Of a stretch of 64,000 bases of DNA, positions 47,112 through 55,677 are shown piece by piece (the stretch's first letter is position 1; each line of letters opens with the position of its first letter). The DNA comes from a bacterium (GTDB lineage: Bacteria; Cyanobacteriota; Vampirovibrionia; Gastranaerophilales; Gastranaerophilaceae). The stretch lies in NCBI GenBank assembly GCA_024408855.1, contig JAKSUQ010000007.1, positions 1 to 64,000 of the forward strand, written 5' to 3'. A model generated the notes under the pieces. The model saw only the letters and a program-made list of their open reading frames with translations. It did not search any database and had not been told where the DNA came from. The position numbers were made by a program, and so were the translations under genes.

Positions 47112-47120
47112 TATTATTTC

Positions 47121-47149
47121 ATTATAACACATGTTTTTAGACTTGTACA
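47121..47149 (-). promoter_or_regulatory. Promoter of the matrixin-like gene
   Basis: On the minus strand, TGTACA (47149-47144), a 17-base spacer and TGT-TATAAT (47129-47121) form a good extended -10 promoter. The hexamer ends nine bases before the ATG at 47111, leaving a 5' leader of only two or three bases. There is no ribosome site. Confidence 0.6.
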
Positions 47150-47235
47150 CCCCTATTTGGTAAATATTGTAAACATTTTTTGAAATTATTCTTTGTTTTT
47201 TAAAGTCAAAATGGGTCGAAAAATTTTAAAAGGTG

Positions 47236-47244
47236 TGTTATAAT
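47236..47244 (+). promoter_or_regulatory. Extended -10 promoter of the WG-repeat gene
   Basis: TGT-TATAAT (TG at 47236-47237, hexamer 47239-47244). Transcription would begin near 47251, giving a leader of about 90 bases that holds two very small ORFs (5 and 8 codons counting the stop) before the ATG at 47341. Confidence 0.5.
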
Positions 47245-47340
47245 GGGTAATACGGAGATTTTATGTTCAAAAAATAGTATAGTTTTGCGATTAATCTCTT
47301 TAGATGAACAATTATGAGTCGTGCAGGAGTGTTTTAAAGT

Positions 47341-48237
47341 ATGAAAAAATTTGTAATTTTATTTATTACTTTGATGTTTAGTACTTGTAATATTGTTTTG
47401 TCAGCACATCATAGTACTCACAGTCATAACCATAATCACAATCATTATTCATATTCGACCTCGCAGTCCAAAATTCCGGTTGGTGAAGATAACTCTGAAG
47501 AAACTGCTATATTTGGCGGTTGTAAAGAACATTCGCTTAAAACTTATACTAAAATACTTTATTATTCGGACGGATCAAGGTATACAATTCGTCGATACAG
47601 TATTCTTAATAAAGATGATGAGATTCTTGCAGACAAGCTTTCATATGTAAAACATCAGATTACAACAAGCGGAAAGCACTATTTTATAATAAAAAGTCCG
47701 GAATATGAAAAATCAAAATACGTTATAATTGATGGGAGCGGGAACAGAAAAACTTCAAATTTTTATGAGAAATATGAGTTGTTAGGGAATAACAGAATTA
47801 TTGTCAGACAGGATAAGAAGTGGGGAATCGTTGATTATGACGAAAATATTATTGCCGATATTAAATATAATTTTTTCAAACCGTACGGAAATTTATTAAT
47901 TAACAAATATAACGGTTACTATGGTGTGATTGATTATAATGGGAAAGTTATATTAAAAAATCAATATGATAAAATTACGAAAATCGGTAATATATTTGTT
48001 ATAAAAAATGTCAGCATGTATGGGATACTCAATATGCAAGGAAATTTGATAAATCAATTCTCAATTGACCACATAAAAAAAGATGGAGATTTCTTTAAAG
48101 TAAAAATTGGAAATAAATACGGAATACTTGATTTAAGCGGAAATATTGTTGCTCCGATTCAGTACAAAAAAGTGCGGATTGAAAGAAATAATCCCGAAGT
48201 TTATGAAAATCATGAATGGAAAAAAGTGAACATATAA
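47341..48237 (+). CDS. Secreted WG-repeat protein with His-rich N-terminus
   Basis: A 298-residue protein with a signal peptide (KKFVILFITLMFSTCNIVLS) followed by a His-rich stretch (HHSTHSHNHNHNHYS, about residues 24-38) able to bind Zn, Ni or Cu. From about 150 on there are four WG-type beta repeats: KWGIVDYDENIIADIKY, YYGVIDYNGKVILKNQYD, MYGILNMQGNLINQFSID and KYGILDLSGNIVAPIQYKK. WG repeats are found in secreted and cell-surface proteins of bacteria; function is mostly unknown. GGAG at 47325-47329 is the only ribosome-site candidate and lies 12 bases from the ATG. Its position between two metalloprotease-like genes suggests a surface function, but this is inference. Confidence 0.88.
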   Translation: MKKFVILFITLMFSTCNIVLSAHHSTHSHNHNHNHYSYSTSQSKIPVGEDNSEETAIFGGCKEHSLKTYTKILYYSDGSRYTIRRYSILNKDDEILADKLSYVKHQITTSGKHYFIIKSPEYEKSKYVIIDGSGNRKTSNFYEKYELLGNNRIIVRQDKKWGIVDYDENIIADIKYNFFKPYGNLLINKYNGYYGVIDYNGKVILKNQYDKITKIGNIFVIKNVSMYGILNMQGNLINQFSIDHIKKDGDFFKVKIGNKYGILDLSGNIVAPIQYKKVRIERNNPEVYENHEWKKVNI

Positions 48238-48262
48238 TATGATTTTGTCTGAAAATTAATTT

Positions 48263-49231
48263 TTATATTGGAATAAACCATAACAAACGGCTGATTTTCT
48301 GGCCGGCATTTCGTGCATCTTGTTCTGTAAAATTATTCCAATATGCATCAAAATCTTCTTCCGGTAATTTATATTTCTTTCTTGCTTCAATAAGTTTTTG
48401 TGTATATTCTTCATATTCTTTCGGAATGTTATCCGGTGATAATTTGCCAAAGTTGTTTTCTAAGTATCGAGTGATTCTTGTATCTTCAAGAGCTTTTCTT
48501 AATATGGTATCACTATTTTCTTTAGGATATTTTTCAATTATTTCATCTCCAACAATATCAAGTAATTTTCTAAATTCTTCTGTATTACGGTTTTTCTGTT
48601 TCATTATTAAGAATAAAGCCTCTAACCTTGACTCTGTTGAGTAATTAATAACCAATTCGTGCTGTTTTGCATGACGAAATTCGTGGGTCATTGTATTTAT
48701 CATACGGTTTAGTGGACAGTTTGGTGTTATATTTAATTTTGAATTATCTAATGCCATTGTACCGTATTCTTTCCCCCGTCCTTCCTCAAAAGTTAGTTTG
48801 AGAGGTCTGTCTTTGAACCCAAAATTGGCTTTTGTTTCTTCAAATAAAGCCTTGGTGTAGTTTTCTCTCGAGTCTTTTCGCTTCATTTTTTTGATATTTT
48901 TGTATCTCTCAATCATTTGAACTGTTTCTTCTTCGGAAATATCCTTTCTTAGAAATACCTCCTGAAAGGTTTTTTGTGCCTTTTTTACATAATGTGTTTT
49001 ATAATTTTTTGCGAATAATATTCCCGTGATAGAGGCAAGAGCCAATGTACATAGCAATGCAATTCTTTTTTTCTTTTTATGTTGCACTTCTGCAAGAGTA
49101 AGAGTATCCATATTCTGAGTTTTTTCGAGAGAATTTGTTTGTCTGGCACGAAAATCAACGGGAGCAACAATCCTGCTATTTTTGCCGAAAAAAGTAATAT
49201 TTGACGTTTGACAGTTATTTATTTGAAACAT
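48263..49231 (-). CDS. Membrane-anchored HExxH protein (putative zinc peptidase)
   Basis: A 322-residue protein. Residues 1-50 are hydrophilic with the motif ITFFGKNSR near the start, then a basic stretch (HKKKKR) and one membrane helix (IALLCTLALASITGILFAKN, about 57-76). The soluble part includes NRMINTMTHEFRHAKQHELV (about 177-196), a H-E-x-x-H zinc motif of the HEFRHAxQ type, followed by ESRLEALFLIMKQ, where Glu could be the third ligand. The rest is helical and charged. No exact family is recognised. A peptidase activity is plausible but unproven. The basic residues before the helix suggest that the C-terminal part is outside the cytoplasm or that the start is a re-entrant anchor; topology is open. 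Confidence 0.75.
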   Translation of the reverse strand: MFQINNCQTSNITFFGKNSRIVAPVDFRARQTNSLEKTQNMDTLTLAEVQHKKKKRIALLCTLALASITGILFAKNYKTHYVKKAQKTFQEVFLRKDISEEETVQMIERYKNIKKMKRKDSRENYTKALFEETKANFGFKDRPLKLTFEEGRGKEYGTMALDNSKLNITPNCPLNRMINTMTHEFRHAKQHELVINYSTESRLEALFLIMKQKNRNTEEFRKLLDIVGDEIIEKYPKENSDTILRKALEDTRITRYLENNFGKLSPDNIPKEYEEYTQKLIEARKKYKLPEEDFDAYWNNFTEQDARNAGQKISRLLWFIPI

Positions 49232-49496
49232 AACATATAAACCTTTACAGTTATATAAACGACATTTTATTGTTAAAATTGCTTATGTGTAACAAAATAT
49301 TAACGTATAGAAACAACTTTATATATGATACAATTTTGATAGAATTAAGGCAAAAATAATCTGGTTTTGTAAGATTATAAAAGGCATTGTAGTTGATAAA
49401 ATCGGTTGAAGAAACTGAAATAATTAAGGAATTTTATTATTATAAAATATTTGTAGTATAATAATTTTGATATTAATAGCTATTTCGGAGAGTAAA

Positions 49497-50291
49497 ATGC
49501 AAGAGGTTTTAGAACGTAAGTCAATTAAAAACTTAGACTTTAATTGTGATTTGGCACAATCATATGGATTTTATAAAAATAATAATGAATACGAGCTTTT
49601 GGATTATGTGAGTTCGGTTAGTATTTCATGCGGGTTTCATGCCGGAGATCCTGTTTCAATAAAGGAAGCTCTTTTGAAAGCTAAAGAAAAAAATGTTGCG
49701 ATCGGTGCACATATTGGATTTAATGATATTCAAGGTTTTGGGTACAGACCGGTTGAGTTGAAAGAAGATGAATTGGAAGCTCTTGTTGTTTATCAAGTTG
49801 GTGCGATAATTTCTTTTGCGAAGGCTTATGGTTTAAACATTGAACATGTAAGACCGCATGGTGCAATGTATAAAATGGCAAGTGAAAGTTTCACATTCTC
49901 TGTTTCTTTGGCAAATGCAATAAAAAAATGTTCTGAATGGTTGTTTTATGTCGCTCCAGTTGGAGATATATCAGATAAAGTTGCGGATTATACCGGAATT
50001 AAAATTGCAAGGGAGATTTCTTTGGAAAAGTCCTATAATTCTGACTTGACAGTTGATTATTCTGCACAGGATAATACGAATAATTATGAATTAATAAAGA
50101 AATTTCAACATTTGTTGCATACTTCGCAAATTAAAAACAATAACGGCGGGATGAGCTTTGTTAATGTTGATACTATTCATTTTTCAAATAAGTATAGAAA
50201 TTCAATAGATTTAATTAAGCAGGCAAAGGATTTAATTTCGCCGTCGCCGATTAATTACAATAGTGTAAAGTCTTCAGGGTGGGTTGATTAA
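49497..50291 (+). CDS. pxpA: LamB/YcsF family protein, 5-oxoprolinase subunit A-like
   Basis: Probable ATP-dependent 5-oxoprolinase subunit A, which helps recover glutamate from 5-oxoproline. The 264-residue protein has the LamB/YcsF motifs in order: FNCDLAQSYGFY (residue 14 on), VSISCGFHAGDPVSIKEA, VAIGAHIGFNDIQGFGYRP and VRPHGAMYKM. The later motif with Glu-x3-Asp-x2-Tyr is changed (REISLEKSYNSDLTVDYSAQ), so it is a divergent member. GGAGAG 7 to 12 bases upstream of ATG 49497 sets the start; the frame opens ten codons earlier. pxpB and pxpC are not near. yvcK begins one base after its stop, which is an unusual neighbour. Confidence 0.85.
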   Translation: MQEVLERKSIKNLDFNCDLAQSYGFYKNNNEYELLDYVSSVSISCGFHAGDPVSIKEALLKAKEKNVAIGAHIGFNDIQGFGYRPVELKEDELEALVVYQVGAIISFAKAYGLNIEHVRPHGAMYKMASESFTFSVSLANAIKKCSEWLFYVAPVGDISDKVADYTGIKIAREISLEKSYNSDLTVDYSAQDNTNNYELIKKFQHLLHTSQIKNNNGGMSFVNVDTIHFSNKYRNSIDLIKQAKDLISPSPINYNSVKSSGWVD

Positions 50292-50292
50292 A

Positions 50293-51600
50293 ATGATTAA
50301 TTTAAGAAATAAAGTTAAAGTTACAAAAGACGTCGGTTGGTTAATTCCGGGGTTAAACGTTAAACGTTGGTTATTTCTGATATTTTTAGGCTCGGTATTA
50401 ATGGTCTTAGGCGGACTTATTATTATTGATAGCAGACCTATTTATAAAATAATGGAGCTTATTAGACAAGCTGCATTTATTTTACCGTCAAATATTTTGG
50501 CGACGGTGTTTATATTGGCAGGAGCCGCTTTTTTCTTTAAGGGTTGGAAAAAGACAACTCTTTCAATGATGGATATGGATTCTTTGAAAGGGAATACTTC
50601 TCTTTTAGAAAAACTTTACAGAAGAAGAAAACTTAATAAAGGGGCGAAAATAGTAGCAATTGGTGGTGGAACGGGCTTATCTATGTTGCTCAAAGGTATA
50701 AAAAAATATACTAATAATATTACTGCAATAGTTACTGTCGGAGATGATGGCGGAAGTTCCGGAAGATTGCGTGAAGAAATGGGGATTTTGCCTCCCGGTG
50801 ATATAAGAAATTGTATAGCGGCATTGGCTGATGATGAAGATTTGATTACAAAATTGTTCCAATACAGGTTTAAAAATGGTGAGGGGTTAGAGGGTCATAG
50901 TTTTGGGAATCTGTTTTTAACAGCTTTGTGTGCGATTACCGGAAATATGGTAAAGGCAGTCAAGGAATCTGCAAATGTACTGAATATTCGTGGAGTAGTG
51001 CTTCCGACAACTCTTGATGATATGAAATTGGGTGCTGAATTTGAGGATGGAAGAATTGTAAAAGGCGAGTCAAATATTCCCGAAGCTCACGGTAAGATAA
51101 AAAGATTATTTACGGAGCCATCCGTTTGTAAGGCTTTGCCTGAAGCAATAGAAGCAATAGAAAATGCTGACTTAATAATATTAGGTCCTGGAAGTCTGTA
51201 TACGAGTGTTATTCCAAATCTGTTGGTTGCTGGAATTGTTGATGCAATTGAGCAGTCAGAAGCAAAAAGAATATATGTTTGTAATGTAATGACCCAACCG
51301 GGCGAAACAGATAATTATTCGGTTGCAAGTCATGTTAATGCGCTACTTGCTCATGCAGGCGGGAAGAAAATTCTTGATGCTGTATTGGTGAATAATTCCT
51401 TGCCGTTCAATATTTCAGATGGATACGCAAAATCAGGTTCAATTCCTGTAAGATTGGACATGGAAAACCTTATTCCTACAAAAGTTACGGTAGTTTCACA
51501 AAAACTTATACAGGAAAACAAAGAAGGACTTGTTCGTCATTCATCATACAGAGTCGCAAGAGCAATATATTATTGGTATAAAAAGACTTTGAAAAAATAA
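50293..51600 (+). CDS. yvcK: YvcK/CofD-like gluconeogenesis factor with two membrane helices
   Basis: YvcK-family protein binding UDP-sugars and affecting cell-wall precursor flow and growth on gluconeogenic carbon. The 435-residue protein has a conserved core from about 115: KIVAIGGGTGLSMLLKGIK, VGDDGGSSGRLREEMGILPPGDIRNC (in part), HSFGNLFL and LGPGSLYTSVIPNLLV. Two N-terminal helices (WLFLIFLGSVLMVLGGLIII, about 25-45, and ILATVFILAGAAFFFKG, about 70-87) anchor it, as in the cyanobacterial type; B. subtilis YvcK lacks them. ATG 50293 lies one base after the pxpA stop; an in-frame TTG at 50284 would overlap it. Confidence 0.9.
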   Translation: MINLRNKVKVTKDVGWLIPGLNVKRWLFLIFLGSVLMVLGGLIIIDSRPIYKIMELIRQAAFILPSNILATVFILAGAAFFFKGWKKTTLSMMDMDSLKGNTSLLEKLYRRRKLNKGAKIVAIGGGTGLSMLLKGIKKYTNNITAIVTVGDDGGSSGRLREEMGILPPGDIRNCIAALADDEDLITKLFQYRFKNGEGLEGHSFGNLFLTALCAITGNMVKAVKESANVLNIRGVVLPTTLDDMKLGAEFEDGRIVKGESNIPEAHGKIKRLFTEPSVCKALPEAIEAIENADLIILGPGSLYTSVIPNLLVAGIVDAIEQSEAKRIYVCNVMTQPGETDNYSVASHVNALLAHAGGKKILDAVLVNNSLPFNISDGYAKSGSIPVRLDMENLIPTKVTVVSQKLIQENKEGLVRHSSYRVARAIYYWYKKTLKK

Positions 51601-51611
51601 GTTTTTACAAT

Positions 51612-52007
51612 CTACATTGTAATATCAAAGTTTCTACAATGTTCTGCATATTTTTTAGGATTAAGCTCTTTTAGTATTTGGCTAAAAATAGCATCAAGAG
51701 AAGATATGTAAGGTATAAGTTTTAAAGCACCTTCTCTATCAGCATATTTAACTCCATCATTAGAGATGGCAATTACATTTTCAAGTTCGTTCAATGAATT
51801 AAATAAAGAATTAAATCTTGCCGCAAATCTATCGTTTGCAGGAGTTTTGTCAACTGTTTTTCCAATTCTTAAATTTTGAACTGTTTGTGCAAATGGTCTT
51901 GAAGAATTAAAATAAAGGTTTGGCTCCATCTTTATTAATCCAAAACTTGTATTGTAATTTCTTTGGCTGATGTCGTAATTTTTACAACTAATTGATGATA
52001 CGTTCAT
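51612..52007 (-). CDS. Small orphan protein with SFG motif
   Basis: A 131-residue protein with no recognised family, signal peptide or membrane helix. The N-terminal third is polar with the motif YNTSFGLIKM (about residues 19-28); the C-terminal two thirds are helical (FAARFNSLFNSLNELENVIA, SLDAIFSQILKELN). ATG 52007 follows AGGAG by six bases, a good ribosome site; the frame opens nine codons earlier without one. It is divergent from panB and converges on yvcK, separated by 11 bases. A similar x-x-F-F/G-G-K motif stands at the start of the HExxH protein at 48263. Confidence 0.65.
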   Translation of the reverse strand: MNVSSISCKNYDISQRNYNTSFGLIKMEPNLYFNSSRPFAQTVQNLRIGKTVDKTPANDRFAARFNSLFNSLNELENVIAISNDGVKYADREGALKLIPYISSLDAIFSQILKELNPKKYAEHCRNFDITM

Positions 52008-52076
52008 ATTTATACTCCTATTGATAATACACACATCTATAATAAAACATAAAAAAATATTTTTTTCTAACTTTTT

Positions 52077-52105
52077 TTGGTTTTTTGTTAAGTTTTTGTT
52101 ATAAT
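52077..52105 (+). promoter_or_regulatory. Promoter of panB
   Basis: TTGGTT (52077-52082), 17 bases, then TGT-TATAAT with the hexamer at 52100-52105. This is a good extended -10 promoter. It places the transcript start near 52112 and a leader of about 23 bases before the ATG at 52135. Confidence 0.6.
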
Positions 52106-52134
52106 TGTTTTGATTATAAGGGTTTAAATCGTAA

Positions 52135-52974
52135 ATGAATAAGAAAAGTATTTGTGTATTTCAAAATTTAAAAGACAATGGTGAAAAAATTGCAATGCTT
52201 ACTGCCTATGATTATTCAACGGCAAAGGCTTTAGATGAAGCTGATATAGACGGGATATTGGTTGGTGATTCTTTGGCAATGGTAGCGTTAGGCTATGAAA
52301 ATACGTATAATATCACGATTGATGAAATGTTGATTTTTATTAAAGCGGTAGCAAGAGGTGCAAAAAATTCATTTATAATTGGTGATATGCCTTTTATGAG
52401 TTATAATTTGTCTGTTGAGCAAGGATTAAAAAATGCTTCTGAAATGATAAAGGCCGGTGCAAGTGCTGTAAAAATAGAGGGCTGTAACGATCATATTATA
52501 AATTTAACGAAAAGATGTGTTGAATCCGGGATTCCGGTTCTGGCGCATTTGGGGTTAACTCCTCAATTATTGAATACAATAGGCGGTCATAAAATCCAAG
52601 GTAAAACAGCAGATGCTACCGAAGAAATATTAGAAAATGCAAAGAAATTGGAAAAAGCGGGTGCTTTTGCAGTAGTATTGGAATTAATGCCTGCTGTAAG
52701 CGCAGAATATATTACTCGTAATTTGACTATTCCTACAATAGGAATAGGTGCGGGAGTCGGCTGCTCCGGACAAATCGTTGTAACGGATGATATTTTGGGT
52801 AAATTTACTGATTTTGTTCCTAAATTTGTAAAAAAATATGTGAACTTGCATGATATTGTTTTGCAAAGCGTTGTAGACTATAAAAATGAAGTGAAAGCTA
52901 AATTATTTCCGTCAGAAAAAGAAACCTTTGAATTATCTGAAACTGAAAGAGAGAAATTGAATGTTATTAAATAA
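52135..52974 (+). CDS. panB: Ketopantoate hydroxymethyltransferase PanB
   Basis: First step to pantothenate: adds a hydroxymethyl group from methylene-THF to ketoisovalerate. The 279-residue TIM-barrel enzyme has AMLTAYDYSTAKALDEADID (split: MLTAYDYSTA), LVGDSLAMVALGYENT with the metal-binding Asp, GDMPFMSY, KIEGC and the C-terminal IPTIGIGAGVGCSGQIVV stretch. A weak AAGGG ribosome site lies 12 bases upstream. It overlaps panC by 14 bases, so the two are co-translated. panD and panE are not nearby. Confidence 0.97.
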   Translation: MNKKSICVFQNLKDNGEKIAMLTAYDYSTAKALDEADIDGILVGDSLAMVALGYENTYNITIDEMLIFIKAVARGAKNSFIIGDMPFMSYNLSVEQGLKNASEMIKAGASAVKIEGCNDHIINLTKRCVESGIPVLAHLGLTPQLLNTIGGHKIQGKTADATEEILENAKKLEKAGAFAVVLELMPAVSAEYITRNLTIPTIGIGAGVGCSGQIVVTDDILGKFTDFVPKFVKKYVNLHDIVLQSVVDYKNEVKAKLFPSEKETFELSETEREKLNVIK

Positions 52975-53818
52975 AATCTGTGATGTAAGAGATGCGGTAA
53001 GAGAGTGGAAACAAAAAGAATTCAAAGTCGGCATAGTTCCTACAATGGGGGCGTTGCATGAAGGACATTTAAGTCTTATTAAAAAGGCAAAAGAAACTTG
53101 TGATAAAGTGGTTGTTTCAGTTTTTGTTAATCCTATACAATTCGGTCCGGCGGAGGATTATGATAAGTATCCGAGAACATTGGAAAAAGATTACGAGTTA
53201 TGTTCTAAAGAGGGTGTTGATGTGGTTTTTGCACCCAATCCTGAAGAAATGTACGGCGAAGGCGGAAGATTATCAAATGATACATTAACTTATGTTTGCC
53301 CGCCGTTTTTCTATGTTAATAAATTATGCGGTAAATCAAGGGTTGGTCATTTTGACGGAGTTTGTACGGTTGTTTTAAAACTGTTTAATATCGTTCAGCC
53401 TGATTTTGGATTTTTCGGGCAGAAAGATGCCCAGCAAGTTATCATTATAAAGAAAATTGTTAAGGATTTGAATTTCCCGATAGAGATTATTCAATGTCCG
53501 ATTGTCAGAGAAAATAGCGGTTTAGCATTGAGTTCCAGAAATAAGTACTTATCTGAGAATGGTAAACAGGATGCTTTGGCTTTATCTTTAATTCTTAATA
53601 ATATAAAATCCTGCTATAAAAAAGGAATTACCGATATTGTGGCATTGAAAGAGACTGCATATGCATTTTTAAATGAGAAACATGAACTTGAATATCTTGA
53701 ATTTGTAGATAAAAATACTCTTGAGGATAAACTTAAGGCTGATGATGACACTTTGGTCTTAATAGCATGCAGGGTTGAGGGTGTAAGATTAATAGATAAT
53801 ACATATATTGGAGTTTAA
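52961..53818 (+). CDS. panC: Pantothenate synthetase PanC
   Basis: Joins pantoate and beta-alanine with ATP. The 285-residue protein has the class I synthetase-like fold and motifs: IVPTMGALHEGHLSLIKKA with the HIGH-like element (about residues 26-44), VSVFVNPIQFGPAEDYDKYPR (in part), FGQKDAQQ and ALSSRNKYLS with the KMSKS-like site. Length is typical. There is a small insertion before the GHFDGVCTVV motif (TYVCPPFFYVNKLCGKSR). Its ATG lies within the panB 3' end. The next gene, a membrane orphan, begins four bases after its stop, with GGAG near the end of panC as ribosome site. Confidence 0.97.
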   Translation: MLLNKICDVRDAVREWKQKEFKVGIVPTMGALHEGHLSLIKKAKETCDKVVVSVFVNPIQFGPAEDYDKYPRTLEKDYELCSKEGVDVVFAPNPEEMYGEGGRLSNDTLTYVCPPFFYVNKLCGKSRVGHFDGVCTVVLKLFNIVQPDFGFFGQKDAQQVIIIKKIVKDLNFPIEIIQCPIVRENSGLALSSRNKYLSENGKQDALALSLILNNIKSCYKKGITDIVALKETAYAFLNEKHELEYLEFVDKNTLEDKLKADDDTLVLIACRVEGVRLIDNTYIGV

Positions 53819-53821
53819 AAT

Positions 53822-54694
53822 ATGAACGAAACAAAATATAAATTTTTTAACTTTATATCACATTGTTTTTATTTTTTGAAAATAGTTACGGTTTTTACTA
53901 TTTTGCTTTTGCTTTTGTATTGGATACAAAACCTTACTAATGCAAATTGGGGTTGGTTAAATTTTTTCCAATTCCTTTATATGCCATTTTTGGCAATAGG
54001 GGAGTCTTGTACGGATAAAGCCTTGGAGCTGTGGGGTGAAAGTTTTGAATATAAATATATGATAGCTCTTGTGTTGTATATAATTGTATATTATTTGTTA
54101 AATTTTGCAATAGCTGCGACAACTGCCACGGCTGAATTATATGGGCAAGGTTGTGCTGCGGTAAGACGTATCCAGCAAAATAGCTATAATTACACGATGG
54201 CAAAGAAACAAGAACAGGTTCAAAGTAAACTGAATAATTATAAAGTTGCAATTTTTACCGAATTGAAAAAGAAATATCTCCACAGGGAATTAAATGTAGA
54301 TATTAATGTTGAAAATAAAATTATGACGGATTATATTTTTGAAAAATTAGGGGTTAATCCGGAACCTTTTGAAAACGGTTTCTTATATAGCTTTGATGAT
54401 TTTTCAAATGTAGATGGTGTTTTGCTTGTGCTTTTCAAATTGGTTAATTCACAATCCTCGAAGTTGGATTATAGTATATGTGTGCAAATAGAAGATGAAG
54501 AACAATCAATTGGTTTAATAGACAGTATAAAGTTGTTGGCAGAATTGAATTTAACTAATAAAATATATATGTTAGCAAATACCAGATATAGATATAAGTT
54601 TAATAAGTCCCACCGTTACAATATTTCAAGAATGGGAATTTATCAAAAAGAAAAGGGTACAGTTGAGGTATATGAATTTGCCGAACAGGGTTAG
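53822..54694 (+). CDS. Orphan membrane protein after panBC
   Basis: No family recognised. The 290-residue protein has three hydrophobic segments: LKIVTVFTILLLLLYWIQ (about 19-36), FLYMPFLAIGESC (about 50-62) and MIALVLYIIVYYLLNFAIAA (about 80-99). A cytoplasmic coiled-coil-like stretch (MAKKQEQVQSKLNNYKVAIF) and a beta-rich C-terminal domain (DYSICVQIEDEEQSIGLIDS) follow. The start is supported by GGAG at 53810-53813. It follows panC by three bases and so belongs to the pan transcript; a role in pantothenate handling is only a guess from position. Confidence 0.75.
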   Translation: MNETKYKFFNFISHCFYFLKIVTVFTILLLLLYWIQNLTNANWGWLNFFQFLYMPFLAIGESCTDKALELWGESFEYKYMIALVLYIIVYYLLNFAIAATTATAELYGQGCAAVRRIQQNSYNYTMAKKQEQVQSKLNNYKVAIFTELKKKYLHRELNVDINVENKIMTDYIFEKLGVNPEPFENGFLYSFDDFSNVDGVLLVLFKLVNSQSSKLDYSICVQIEDEEQSIGLIDSIKLLAELNLTNKIYMLANTRYRYKFNKSHRYNISRMGIYQKEKGTVEVYEFAEQG

Positions 54695-54746
54695 ATTTAA
54701 AATTATTTTTGAAGTAAGATTATAGAAATAAATGAGGAGTATAAAC

Positions 54747-55625
54747 ATGAGATATGATGTAGGAGAAGTTATAACAGCAATGGTTACCCCTTTTAACGAA
54801 AAAAGGGAAGTAGATTATGAAAGATTGGAGTCTTTGGCTCAACATTTGGTATCAAATGGTTCGGATGCTATTCTCGTAACAGGTACAACAGGAGAATCTC
54901 CTACGTTGACCTTTGAAGAAGAACTTGAAATTCTTTCCAGTACGAAACGAGCTGTTAATAACAAAGGCAAAGTTATTATGGGAACAGGTTCAAATTCTAC
55001 CGAGACTGCTGTAACAATGGCAATGAAAGCTGAAAAAGAAGGTGCTGATGCAATTCTTTCGGTTGTTCCGTATTATAACAAACCATCTCAGGCAGGTTTG
55101 ATTGAACACTTTTCAGCAGTAGCAGAAGCGGTAGATTTGCCGATTATATTATATAATATTCCGTCAAGAACGGGTGTTAATATGCAATCTGAAACAGTCA
55201 AGATTTTGGCAAAAAAATATCAAAATATTGTTGCTTTAAAACAATCTTGTGGAGATATGGATGCACTTTCAGAAATGAAATCCATATGTCCGTCTGATTT
55301 TGCAATATATTCAGGAGATGACAGTTTAACTTTGCCAATGCTTTCACTCGGTGCATGCGGTGTAATTTCTGTTGCTTCACATTTATTTGGTAATGAAATT
55401 AAATCTATGATAAGAAACTTTAAGACAGGTGATGTTTTAACTGCCAAAAATATGCATATGAAACTATATCCTGTTTTTAAAAAATTATTTATGACAACAA
55501 ATCCTGTTCCGATAAAGGCTGCTTTAGCGGAAAAAGGGTTAATATGTGATTATGTAAGGCGACCTTTGGTCGAACTTACTAAAGTTGAAAAAGCAGAGTT
55601 ATTTTTCACTCTCGATTCAATTTAA
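54747..55625 (+). CDS. dapA: 4-hydroxy-tetrahydrodipicolinate synthase DapA
   Basis: Condenses pyruvate and aspartate semialdehyde, the first step to diaminopimelate and lysine. The 292-residue TIM-barrel protein has TAMVTPFNEKREVDYERLE, VTGTTGESPTLTFEEE, YYNKPSQAGLIEHF, the tyrosine in YNIPSRTGVNM, and the Schiff-base lysine in VALKQSCGD (about 161). ATG 54747 follows GAGGAG by eight bases; five upstream codons in frame are not needed. It supplies DAP for the peptidoglycan enzymes at the other end of the window. secD follows after 52 bases. Confidence 0.97.
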   Translation: MRYDVGEVITAMVTPFNEKREVDYERLESLAQHLVSNGSDAILVTGTTGESPTLTFEEELEILSSTKRAVNNKGKVIMGTGSNSTETAVTMAMKAEKEGADAILSVVPYYNKPSQAGLIEHFSAVAEAVDLPIILYNIPSRTGVNMQSETVKILAKKYQNIVALKQSCGDMDALSEMKSICPSDFAIYSGDDSLTLPMLSLGACGVISVASHLFGNEIKSMIRNFKTGDVLTAKNMHMKLYPVFKKLFMTTNPVPIKAALAEKGLICDYVRRPLVELTKVEKAELFFTLDSI

Positions 55626-55677
55626 TAGAGAACATCTGCTTAATAAAGATAAGATTATTTTAATAAGGAGTACATAA

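Noticed and set aside
47314-47337. Seven-residue leader peptide before the WG-repeat gene
   Set aside because: No ribosome site of its own and no repeated regulatory codons; likely chance.
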